From assembly GCA_009779205.1 (NCBI GenBank), contig WRER01000025.1:1-7976 (forward strand): a DNA stretch of 7,976 nt, written 5' to 3'. Under the pieces are notes generated by a model. The model saw only the letters and a program-made list of their open reading frames with translations. It was not told the DNA's origin and ran no database searches. Each line of letters opens with the position of its first letter. The stretch's first letter is position 1. Below are positions 1 to 6,575 of this stretch, one piece after another. The position numbers were made by a program, and so were the translations under genes. Origin of the DNA: Methanobacteriota archaeon. Lineage in GTDB: Archaea > Halobacteriota > Methanomicrobia > Methanomicrobiales > Methanospirillaceae.

Positions 1-5
1 AATTT

Positions 6-2753
6 ATGATGGAAGAGGAGTATCAACTTGAGTATTTTCGAACAGAAGGGCTTGTACGCAAGATATGTACAGCATGCGGTGCTGCGTTTTGGACACGAGA
101 TCCAGAGCGTGAGATCTGTGGAGATGCCCCTTGTTCTCCGTACCAATTTATCGGAAACCCCATCTTCCGCTCTCATACCGTTGATGAGATGCGTGAAGCA
201 TACCTTTCCTTTTTCGAACAACATGGGCATGCAAGAGTTGACAGATATCCAGTAGCCGCACGATGGCGTGACGATATTTATCTGACGATTGCGTCTATTG
301 CCGACTTTCAACCATATGTTACCAGTGGAACTGTTCCTCCTCCTGCAAACCCCCTCACCATCTCACAGCCATGCATCAGACTGAATGATTTGGACTCAGT
401 TGGCAGATCCGGGCGTCATCTTACAACATTTGAAATGATGGCACATCACGCGTTTAACAGCGAACATAATGAGATATATTGGAAAGATCAGACCGTTCGA
501 TTATGTGACAAATTCCTCGAATCGATTGGTGCTGACATGTTTGATGTGACGTACAAAGAGCATCCCTGGATTGGAGGTGGAAATGCCGGACCGAGTGTTG
601 AGGTGCTTACTGGGGGTCTTGAGGTTGCAACACTTGTATTCATGAGCCTTGGCAAGACGAAAAATGACAAGGAAGCAATCCTCCTTGAAGGTACTCCGTA
701 TTACCCTATCGATCTGCAAATCGTTGATACAGGATATGGACTTGAGCGATTTGTTTGGGCATCACAGGGCTCTCCAACGATTTATGATGCGGTATTTCCT
801 GAGATGGTAAGCCATGTTATGGATCTTGCAGGTCTTGGTGACAGACTTGATGATCGTGAATTCATCACGATTTTAGGCCAGAATGCTAAGTTCGCAGGAC
901 TTATGGACATATCAGGTCAGAAGATCTTTGAGCTTCGTCAGGAGGTAGCCCGTCAGATAGGAATTCCTGTTGATAAATTGGACAAGATGATACGGCCAGT
1001 TGAATCTGTGTATGCAACGGTTGATCATACCCGTTGTCTTGCATATATGCTTGGAGACTGTATCGTCCCGTCGAACGCGAAAGATGGCTACCTGGCACGT
1101 CTGGTGCTAAGGCGCACGCTTCGCATGCTTGCCGAGCTTGGTATCAATGCCAATGAGCTTGGAAATCTGGTCATGATGCAGATGGAGGCCATTGGGACTG
1201 ATTCATTTGAGCAGAGTTCTGACATCGTTTCAGCTATCATCGATCGAGAGATCGAGAAGTACGAGACAACGATGGAGCGTGGTACACGAACTGTTCAGAG
1301 GATTGCGAAAGGATACAAAGCAAAATCAGAGAAGATCCCTCTCGAAGAGATTATTACACTGTATGATTCCCATGGCTTACCGCCAGATATGGTGAAGGAT
1401 CTTGCCAATGCTGAAGGTGCAGTTGTCGATCTGCCTGATGATTTCTACTCTCAGATTGCAAATATGCATTCTGAAAATCAGAAAGCACCAGAAACTGATC
1501 CTCTTGATGCATACTTTGAACGTATCTCTGTGTTACCAGCAACGGAGTGTGTATATTATGAATTACCGACCACATTTTCGTTTAAAGCAACAGTGCTTGA
1601 CTGTTTTGATGGAAATGTGATTCTCGATCAGACTTTGTTCTATCCGGATGGTGGGGGGCAACCTGGTGACACCGGCATTCTTGTAAGTCCTTGTGGCACT
1701 CAATACACTGTGCAAGATACCATTAAATCCGGTAATGTGATTGTGCATGTTCTTGCGAATGATGTTCAATACGAGTTACAACCAGGGGATATCGTCCAAG
1801 GAGTGGTTGATGAAGAAAGGAGACGTAGTCTGATGCGACATCATACTGCAACGCATATTCTGCTTCGTGCAGCTCAGAAGGTCCTTGGTGCTCATATTCA
1901 TCAAAGCGGTGCGCAGAAAGGAGAGAAGAGTTCTCGTCTTGATATTCGGCATTATATGCACATAACTGATGATGAGATAGCACAGATAGAACTCGAAGCG
2001 AATCGCCTCATTATGGAGAATTCACCTTCGTCTGTCAGCTGGGAAGAGCGGACAACCGCTGAACAGAAGTACGGATTTTCACTGTATCAGGGTGGTGTAC
2101 CCCCTGGTGCACAGATTCGAGTTGTACAGGTTGCAGGAGATATCGAAGCTTGTGCTGGCACTCACTGCGAACGAACAGGAGATATTGGTTTTATTACCGT
2201 CATTCGGATTGAACATGTGCAGGATGGGGTTGAGCGCATTGAGTTCGCAGCGGGAGCCGCAGCAGTTGAGCATGTCCAGGGCTTACGAGGAATTGTACGC
2301 GAGGCAACAGATGCATTTTCTGTGCAGACCGATGTACTTCCAGAGGCTGCACGTCGATTCTTTAGTGAGTGGAAGGATCAACGAAAAGAGATTGAGCGGT
2401 TATCACGTCATGTGAGTGAACTTGAGATTGAACATCTTGTACCTGAACAGATTGGGCAAGTATCTGCAGTGATTCGTCAAATTGATCTCTCTCCTTCTGA
2501 ATTGGCGAAGATCGCAACGACTGTTACAGAAAAAGGAGGTGTTGCAGTGTTGATATCCAAGGGTGATTCAGCACATGTTGTTGTTGCATCTCGTGTGGAT
2601 CAGGTTAAAGCAGGTGACTTAGTGCATGAAGTTGCAAAGGTGCTTGGTGGAAAAGGAGGGGGAAAACCAACACTCGCGCAGGGTGGCGGACCAGATATTG
2701 GATCTATTGATTTGGCGCTTGAACGTGCACGTGATATCTTACGTAACCATTAG
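6..2753 (+). CDS. alaS: Alanyl-tRNA synthetase, archaeal type (complete)
   Basis: Cytoplasmic enzyme that charges tRNA-Ala with alanine and clears mischarged Ser/Gly-tRNA-Ala. The 915-residue length is usual for archaeal AlaRS. The N-terminus carries the archaeal-specific four-cysteine zinc site (C21, C24, C38, C43). The class II catalytic core follows, with motif 2 around residues 126-153 (TTFEMMAHH) and motif 3 at 243-251 (GYGLERFVW). The editing domain shows HTATH (H613, H617) and CAGTHC (C716, H720), the four metal ligands expected for proofreading. The C-terminal DHHA1/C-Ala domain has the glycine-rich GGKGGGKP stretch at 881-888. All key residues are present, so it should be functional. 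The ATG at position 6 is preferred because it keeps the usual EEEYQLEYF start. A second ATG follows directly at 9. Only five bases lie upstream, so promoter and ribosome binding site cannot be judged. Confidence 0.97.
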   Translation: MMEEEYQLEYFRTEGLVRKICTACGAAFWTRDPEREICGDAPCSPYQFIGNPIFRSHTVDEMREAYLSFFEQHGHARVDRYPVAARWRDDIYLTIASIADFQPYVTSGTVPPPANPLTISQPCIRLNDLDSVGRSGRHLTTFEMMAHHAFNSEHNEIYWKDQTVRLCDKFLESIGADMFDVTYKEHPWIGGGNAGPSVEVLTGGLEVATLVFMSLGKTKNDKEAILLEGTPYYPIDLQIVDTGYGLERFVWASQGSPTIYDAVFPEMVSHVMDLAGLGDRLDDREFITILGQNAKFAGLMDISGQKIFELRQEVARQIGIPVDKLDKMIRPVESVYATVDHTRCLAYMLGDCIVPSNAKDGYLARLVLRRTLRMLAELGINANELGNLVMMQMEAIGTDSFEQSSDIVSAIIDREIEKYETTMERGTRTVQRIAKGYKAKSEKIPLEEIITLYDSHGLPPDMVKDLANAEGAVVDLPDDFYSQIANMHSENQKAPETDPLDAYFERISVLPATECVYYELPTTFSFKATVLDCFDGNVILDQTLFYPDGGGQPGDTGILVSPCGTQYTVQDTIKSGNVIVHVLANDVQYELQPGDIVQGVVDEERRRSLMRHHTATHILLRAAQKVLGAHIHQSGAQKGEKSSRLDIRHYMHITDDEIAQIELEANRLIMENSPSSVSWEERTTAEQKYGFSLYQGGVPPGAQIRVVQVAGDIEACAGTHCERTGDIGFITVIRIEHVQDGVERIEFAAGAAAVEHVQGLRGIVREATDAFSVQTDVLPEAARRFFSEWKDQRKEIERLSRHVSELEIEHLVPEQIGQVSAVIRQIDLSPSELAKIATTVTEKGGVAVLISKGDSAHVVVASRVDQVKAGDLVHEVAKVLGGKGGGKPTLAQGGGPDIGSIDLALERARDILRNH

Positions 2754-2781
2754 TATTACCGTTGACTCAGCTGAAACCATA

Positions 2782-2796
2782 GGCCCGCGGCGGGCT
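2782..2796 (+). terminator. GC-rich hairpin after alaS (possible terminator; intron target)
   Basis: GCCCG (2783-2787) pairs with CGGGC (2791-2795) across a three-base CGG loop, and a G-U pair can be added at 2782/2796. It starts 28 bases after the alaS stop. No T-run follows, which weakens a classical terminator reading. Its position five bases before the group II intron 5' end matches the known habit of class C introns to insert just after terminator-like stem-loops. Seen: the stem. Inferred: its role. Confidence 0.45.
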
Positions 2797-3052
2797 GAGG
2801 CGTGTGCCAGGCATGGGTGATAACTTGGCTGTGCAAGTCCGCTACAGGCTTGGCAGTAGGAACTGTTAGCCAAAGGCAAGGGTGTCCACCGCGAGGGGGA
2901 ATTTGAAGGAAGTCGGCGGCAAACGTGGAAGATGACTGAAAACAACGCCAACGACACAGATGAACAGACTAACAAGTTCTAACAACGATGTCAGTGGCTG
3001 ATAGAATACAGGTTCGTGAGATCTCATCCTGAAAATTTGTGTAAACAAGAGA

Positions 3053-3084
3053 ACCACCGTGTACGGAACCGTACGCACGGTGGT
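3053..3084 (+). ncRNA. Group II intron domain V hairpin with altered catalytic triad
   Basis: A 9-bp lower helix (3053-3061 with 3076-3084), a two-base CG bulge on the 3' side (3074-3075), a 4-bp upper helix (TACG/CGTA) and a GAAC loop (3066-3069) reproduce the domain V architecture of class C introns. The catalytic triad of this class is CGC. Here bases 3055-3057 read CAC. The triad G, normally in a G-U wobble, is A3056 and forms a Watson-Crick A-U pair with T3081. The helix is kept while an essentially invariant metal-binding base is lost, so the ribozyme is probably inactive or weak. Confidence 0.8.
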
Positions 3085-3123
3085 GTGGGAGGACGGCTAC
3101 TCAACTAATGGATAGCCTCCCAC
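3085..3123 (+). ncRNA. Group II intron domain VI-like stem
   Basis: GTGGGAGG (3085-3092) pairs with CCTCCCAC (3116-3123), and an inner CTA/TAG pairing (3097-3099 with 3113-3115) is possible. The A at 3122 lies seven bases from the proposed 3' end CCCGAT and is in the place of the branch-point adenosine. The stem directly follows domain V, as expected. The inner helix is shorter than I would expect for this class, which fits decay. Confidence 0.6.
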
Positions 3124-3128
3124 CCGAT

Positions 3129-3303
3129 AGGCACAGGAGGGTACCAGCAGGTAGGGCGGACGGGAGTGTGGTTCTGGTAAAAATATAAAAATCTGCATTT
3201 ATTAGTCAAACTGTCATTGCAAAAATAAGAAAACCGATTTCAGATTGATAAATAGTAATTACACATAGATGATAAAGTTTTAGAAGGAGAAGAGGAATTG
3301 GAG
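3129..3303 (+). promoter_or_regulatory. Spacer before the epimerase: G-rich stem region and weak promoter candidate
   Basis: Two different parts are visible. Positions 3136-3171 are G-rich (GGAGGG, then GGTAGGGCGGACGGG), and TACCAG (3142-3147) can pair with CTGGTA (3174-3179) around them. From 3180 the DNA turns AT-rich. AAATATAAAA (3181-3190) is a possible archaeal TATA box with an A-rich BRE-like stretch before it. It would place transcription start near 3215 and leave a leader of about 90 bases. I see no protein gene here. The promoter is a guess from composition and position only. Confidence 0.3.
3286..3295 (+). promoter_or_regulatory. Ribosome binding site for the epimerase (decides start)
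   Basis: Two overlapping SD-like motifs occur: GGAG at 3286-3289, well spaced for a TTG at 3298, and GAGG at 3292-3295, eight bases before the ATG at 3304. The ATG is preferred because it places the Rossmann strand at the usual distance from the N-terminus (MKHYVVTGGAG). The TTG start would add two residues only. Confidence 0.6.
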
Positions 3304-4236
3304 ATGAAACATTATGTTGTTACAGGTGGTGCTGGATTTATTGGCAGTCATCTTGTTGAACGCCTTGCTGTAGATAATTATGTCACTGTGATCGATGATC
3401 TGTCTGTAGGAAAAGTAGAGAATTTGAAAAGCGTTCGTGATCAATTTCCTGATAATGTGAAATTTCTTCATGGTTCAATTGCTGATCTTTCTTTTTTGAA
3501 GAATGCAGTGAAGGGTGCGAGTGGAATCTTTCACCATGCAGCTCTTGCATCTGTTCCAGAGTCTATTGCAGATCCCATCAAGTCCCATGATGTAAATGCA
3601 ACAGGAACATTGAACGTGCTTATAGCGGCCCGTGATAATGATGTAAAGAAGGTTGTTTTTGCTTCGTCTTCTGCAGTGTATGGAGATGCAGCACAGATTC
3701 CAATAGATGAGAGTTCTCTTCCTTGTCCATTATCCCCGTATGCAGTGCAAAAGCATCTTGGAGAGGAGTACTGCATGGTTTTTACTGAGATCTATGGTTT
3801 TGCAACGGTTTGTCTTCGTTATTTTAATGTCTATGGTCCGCGACAAAATCCATATTCTGCATATGCGGCTGTGATTCCAAAGTTTATTGATGCTGTTCAA
3901 CATAGTGCTTCACCTGTGATCTATGGCGATGGAACACAGACACGAGATTTTGTGCATGTCAGTGATGTGGTGCAGGCAAATATAATGGCTATGGAATCAT
4001 CAGAGACGGGAATCTACAATGTTGCGAGTGAGGCTGCAATAACAATAAAACAACTTGCAGAGATTATATGTTCAGCTTCTGGTTGCGATGTTGAGCCAGA
4101 GTATGCACCTGCACGAAAAGGTGATATTTTACATTCTTCTGCTGATATTTCACGTATCAGAGATGTATTTGGGTGGCAACCGCAGATCTCAGTGGAGGAA
4201 GGCGTCACACGCTTGTGTGAAAGGAATTCCATATAG
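3304..4236 (+). CDS. NAD-dependent sugar-nucleotide epimerase (extended SDR, UDP-glucose 4-epimerase-like)
   Basis: A 310-residue extended short-chain dehydrogenase, probably a cytoplasmic C4-epimerase of UDP-hexoses or UDP-N-acetylhexosamines for glycan synthesis. The N-terminal NAD-binding Rossmann motif is G8-G-A-G11-F-I-G14. The catalytic set is S123 in SSSAVYGD, Y146 and K150 in YAVQK. YFNVYGPRQ and GDGTQTRDFVHVSDV are substrate-side motifs typical of the GalE/WbpP-like group. Length is normal for the family. Substrate cannot be fixed, since dehydratases and decarboxylases share this fold, although no extra domain suggests them. It is alone on the plus strand, convergent with the glycosyltransferase genes. 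The stop codon TAG is made of TA plus the first G of the 110-bp element that follows, so the natural C-terminus may have been changed by a few residues. A start at TTG 3298 is also possible. Confidence 0.9.
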   Translation: MKHYVVTGGAGFIGSHLVERLAVDNYVTVIDDLSVGKVENLKSVRDQFPDNVKFLHGSIADLSFLKNAVKGASGIFHHAALASVPESIADPIKSHDVNATGTLNVLIAARDNDVKKVVFASSSAVYGDAAQIPIDESSLPCPLSPYAVQKHLGEEYCMVFTEIYGFATVCLRYFNVYGPRQNPYSAYAAVIPKFIDAVQHSASPVIYGDGTQTRDFVHVSDVVQANIMAMESSETGIYNVASEAAITIKQLAEIICSASGCDVEPEYAPARKGDILHSSADISRIRDVFGWQPQISVEEGVTRLCERNSI

Positions 4237-4249
4237 GAGTTACGCAAAA
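4233..4249 (+). repeat. Left inverted repeat arm (with flank)
   Basis: ATAGGAGTTACGCAAAA pairs with the right arm at 4332-4348 at 16 of 17 positions. The single mismatch is G4239 against the base opposite 4342. The outer three bases include the TA target duplication, so the true element end is probably 4236. Confidence 0.8.
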
Positions 4250-4345
4250 GTCAACATGACTTAAACTTTTGCTAGCCAAAAACACTTAATTGAAGTTATT
4301 TAATAAGGTATTATGATATACAAACGTGCAATTTTGCGTAAGTCC
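4236..4345. mobile_element. MITE-like element, 110 bp, TA-flanked
   Basis: The element starts GGAGTTACGCAAAA and ends TTTTGCGTAAGTCC. The ends are inverted repeats matching at 13 of 14 positions. Both ends are flanked by TA (4234-4235 and 4346-4347), which reads as a TA target duplication of the kind made by IS630/Tc1-mariner-type transposases. The 82-base interior is AT-rich and too short to code for a transposase, so mobilisation would have to come from a full-length relative elsewhere. The family assignment is inferred from the TA duplication only. It occupies nearly the whole gap between two convergent stops and, as a long inverted repeat, could also act as a two-way transcription end. 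An alternative is a remnant of an IS with a deleted interior. Confidence 0.7.
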
Positions 4346-4348
4346 TAT
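4332..4348 (-). repeat. Right inverted repeat arm (with flank)
   Basis: TTTTGCGTAAGTCCTAT is the partner of 4233-4249. It ends seven bases from the stop codon of the minus-strand glycosyltransferase. No further copy of this repeat was found by eye elsewhere in the window. Confidence 0.8.
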
Positions 4349-4354
4349 GACAAT

Positions 4355-5353
4355 TTAGATCGGAAATGGAATCGTTTGATATGCCCAGTACGGGCATGGT
4401 TTCGTCAATCTCGTAAAAAGCCTCTTTAATCTTACCTTTGCATAATGTTTATTATGAGTCTCCATGAGTAAACGTATTGCACGAGCATAATAACCAGAAA
4501 AAAAATTTCTCATTGCCATTTCAGTCCTCCAATAATCGCAATATTCCTGTATCTCATTATAGTCATCTCTCTTTTTTAACTCACTTTCTGAAAATGTAGA
4601 TAAATATCCGAGGAATGGAACTTCAAGAGGAAATTTCGATTTCCCACTGGTATTATTTACTGTATCAAGATAATAACATGCGCAAACGGAAGGGCTATAT
4701 GCTACTGGATAAGATAGTGCTATTTTTCCGTACAAATCGACATCTGGCCCGATTTTAAGATATTCAGAATAAAGACCCACAGATTCAAGGACGGTTTTTG
4801 GTGCAGCAAAAGTGTCAGTGCAAAACATTGGACCTCCGTGTACAAGAAAATCTCTGAAATAGCTAAGGATCCGCTCTCCTTCCTCTTTTGAATAAGTAGT
4901 TAATACCGATACCTCTGGATAGCAATGCGCAAATGCAGTTCCATATATTCCTGCTTCTGGAAATGTTTGATGCAATCTGGCTATTGTCTCCAAAAAATGT
5001 GGGAGCCATGCATCATCTGCATCTAAAAAAGCTATGATTTTTCCATTTGCTTCTCTTATTCCTCGATTTCGTGCTCCTGATTCTCCTGTGTTCTTCTGCT
5101 GAATTAATGTAATTTTTTCATTAGCATAGGATTTTACGATTTCTGAACTTTTGTCTGCAGATCCATCATCGACGACAATGATCTCAAAATCAGAAAAAGT
5201 TTGAGCCAGTACAGAATCAAGTGCTCGTTTAATATGGGGTTCCTTATTGTAGAGAGGAATTATCACTGAAAACAGTGGTTGTTTGCCTGATTGTATTGAA
5301 GAGGGAGTAGGGTTTTTAGACATATGGGATGATTTGGAGTGTAAATGGTTCAT
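4355..5353 (-). CDS. Glycosyltransferase family 2 protein
   Basis: A 332-residue GT-A fold enzyme that would transfer a sugar from a nucleotide donor to a glycan or lipid-linked acceptor on the cytoplasmic side of the membrane. The GT2 domain starts near residue 27 with FSVIIPLYNKE. D62-D63-G and the metal-binding D111-A-D113-D114 motif are intact, and GARNRG (93-98) is typical of the family. No transmembrane segment is evident. The first 26 residues are a hydrophilic Ser/His/Pro-rich extension ahead of the domain. The ATG at 5353 is chosen because AGGA lies eight bases upstream. The internal Met11 has no such site. Last of the minus-strand run, 74 bases after the preceding gene. Donor and acceptor cannot be read from the sequence. 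Confidence 0.9.
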   Translation of the reverse strand: MNHLHSKSSHMSKNPTPSSIQSGKQPLFSVIIPLYNKEPHIKRALDSVLAQTFSDFEIIVVDDGSADKSSEIVKSYANEKITLIQQKNTGESGARNRGIREANGKIIAFLDADDAWLPHFLETIARLHQTFPEAGIYGTAFAHCYPEVSVLTTYSKEEGERILSYFRDFLVHGGPMFCTDTFAAPKTVLESVGLYSEYLKIGPDVDLYGKIALSYPVAYSPSVCACYYLDTVNNTSGKSKFPLEVPFLGYLSTFSESELKKRDDYNEIQEYCDYWRTEMAMRNFFSGYYARAIRLLMETHNKHYAKVRLKRLFTRLTKPCPYWAYQTIPFPI

Positions 5354-5427
5354 GGTATAATTCCTATGAGGATTGTTTTTGTTTTTATCCCTTTGAATCG
5401 TTTTTAGTGATTGCCTTTACCAAATAT

Positions 5428-6564
5428 TCACATTTCAATTAAATCTAAGAACTTTTGACAAACGACATTTGCATCAAATTGATTTACATCTATTTCTAAT
5501 TTTCCAGTATAATCACCTGAAATAAACCTTAAAAATTTTTCATGATCTAAGCTATTTTGCGTCATACTAAATATTGGACGCCCAGTTAAAGCATAATCTA
5601 TAAGTTTACTAGCTCTACCAAAGAATTGCATGGAGGAAAGACTATCAATGTTAATCAAAAAATCCATCTGACTCATTTTATAAATAACCTCATTCCGTGG
5701 AATGTAATCATTAACAATTAACTTTTCTCCCAGTTTTTCAATATACTGTGATATTAATTTCATTCCTTGAGCGTCTGTGTACATTATAAAACGGAAGTCA
5801 AAAGATGCTTCAGTTAGAAAATCAAATAATAATTTCGGATTTCGAATTTCATCATAAAATGTCCCGGTATAACCAAAAGTTACAATATCATTTTTATGAT
5901 ATGGTTCAATTTTTATTGATTCAATGTCAATTCCTTGTGGAATAACATGGATTTTATCTGTTTTTTTAAATTGTTTAAAGTCATGGATCGTGTGTTCTAC
6001 AGGGACAGCAATATGATCAAAATAATCTAACACCTTTTTTTCTATTCTTTGACACTTACTCGAAACGTTAAGTACTGGGTTAGAGGAAAATGGATCGCCA
6101 TAATCTGCGATTTTAGTGTGAATATTAGGGTTGTATTTTTTTAGAAATTGTGCCGTTCCATAATGAATGGAAAAGGGAAGGGCAATAGAAATTAACATGT
6201 CATACTTTTCATCTTTTATTTGTTTCAATGCGTGCTCAAGCACATGTATGTAGGTACCATAACAAAAATAAAAACAATCATAATCTCTTTTCATTTTGCA
6301 ATATATATGATACATAAAAAAATCGAACAACCTTCCCTTTATATATTTTAGTTTATTTTCATCAGATTTTATATGTTTTGAACCAACATGGAAAATACGC
6401 AAATTTTCATGTTTTTCATAGCAAAAGTCATAATGAGGGATAAAAAGATCTACTGAATGACCCATTTTTAAAAACCCTTTCACTAATTCATATGTTCTAA
6501 AAGCTCTTGGACTAATTTCTGGATGATAATAAAAAGATGTAACTAATATTCGACATTTTTGCAT
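5428..6564 (-). CDS. GT-B glycosyltransferase, GT4-like
   Basis: A 378-residue protein with the outline of a GT4 enzyme. The N-terminal domain begins ILVTSFYYHPEISPRAFRTYEL and continues GHSVDLF, the usual acceptor-side half. The C-terminal half has VIPQGID, the strand FGYTGTF, and KLIDYALTGRPIF near the end, the nucleotide-sugar binding region. The EX7E glutamates of classical GT4 enzymes are not plainly present. KLIDYALTGRPI stands in the corresponding place, as in many distant members. The start at 6564 is supported by AGGAG six bases upstream. This site overlaps the stop codon of the UDP-GlcNAc 2-epimerase gene, only 9 bases away, so the two are very likely co-transcribed and translationally coupled. 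The gene is strongly AT-rich (about 20% GC in line 6301-6360 against 57% in line 2641-2700 of alaS). Substrate unknown. Confidence 0.82.
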   Translation of the reverse strand: MQKCRILVTSFYYHPEISPRAFRTYELVKGFLKMGHSVDLFIPHYDFCYEKHENLRIFHVGSKHIKSDENKLKYIKGRLFDFFMYHIYCKMKRDYDCFYFCYGTYIHVLEHALKQIKDEKYDMLISIALPFSIHYGTAQFLKKYNPNIHTKIADYGDPFSSNPVLNVSSKCQRIEKKVLDYFDHIAVPVEHTIHDFKQFKKTDKIHVIPQGIDIESIKIEPYHKNDIVTFGYTGTFYDEIRNPKLLFDFLTEASFDFRFIMYTDAQGMKLISQYIEKLGEKLIVNDYIPRNEVIYKMSQMDFLINIDSLSSMQFFGRASKLIDYALTGRPIFSMTQNSLDHEKFLRFISGDYTGKLEIDVNQFDANVVCQKFLDLIEM

Positions 6565-6570
6565 TTTGCA

Positions 6571-6575
6571 CTCCT
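6571..6575 (-). promoter_or_regulatory. Shine-Dalgarno site overlapping upstream stop codon
   Basis: On the minus strand the bases read TAGGAG, so the stop TAG of the 2-epimerase and the AGGAG site of the next gene share bases. Spacing to the ATG is six. This arrangement favours re-initiation by terminating ribosomes. Confidence 0.75.

Larger units (their letters stand above)
2802..3128 (+). mobile_element. Degenerate, ORF-less group IIC intron remnant
   Basis: The stretch begins GTGTGCC, the class C form of the GUGYG group II 5' end. Positions 2802-2924 follow the pattern of a class C domain I 5' half: GGCATGGGTG, a stem-loop around GGCAGTAGGAACTGTTAGCC (2850-2870 region), CAAGGGTGTCC, then TTGAAGGAAG and GGCGGCAAAC. 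Positions 3051-3084 give a domain V hairpin and 3085-3123 a domain VI stem, ending CCCGAT at 3128. The comparison is to the Oceanobacillus iheyensis IIC ribozyme from memory, not by alignment. No reverse transcriptase/maturase ORF is present. The middle (2925-3050) shows no part I can match to the distal domain I, II or III, so roughly 100 bases or more of core seem lost relative to an about 400-base ribozyme. It lies between genes, so splicing is not needed for expression of a protein. Exact ends are inferred from consensus and could move by a few bases. Confidence 0.8.

Noticed and set aside
6..2753. Possible truncation of alaS at the left edge
   Set aside because: The frame starts with ATG at the position usual for archaeal AlaRS and the N-terminal zinc site is complete.
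2739..3078. Open frames on the minus strand (2739-2975 and 2866-3078) in the spacer after alaS
   Set aside because: They lie across the structured intron RNA and show no protein family signal or ribosome binding site.
3136..3180. A tRNA or other standard RNA gene in the GC-rich block
   Set aside because: No cloverleaf, no T-loop motif and too short. Only one closing stem can be drawn.
2754..3303. CRISPR array or direct repeats in the spacer
   Set aside because: No regularly spaced repeats are visible.
4236..4345. The inverted repeat as an ordinary terminator hairpin
   Set aside because: A 17-bp stem with an 82-base loop and TA on both sides fits a transposed element better, although it may still end transcription.
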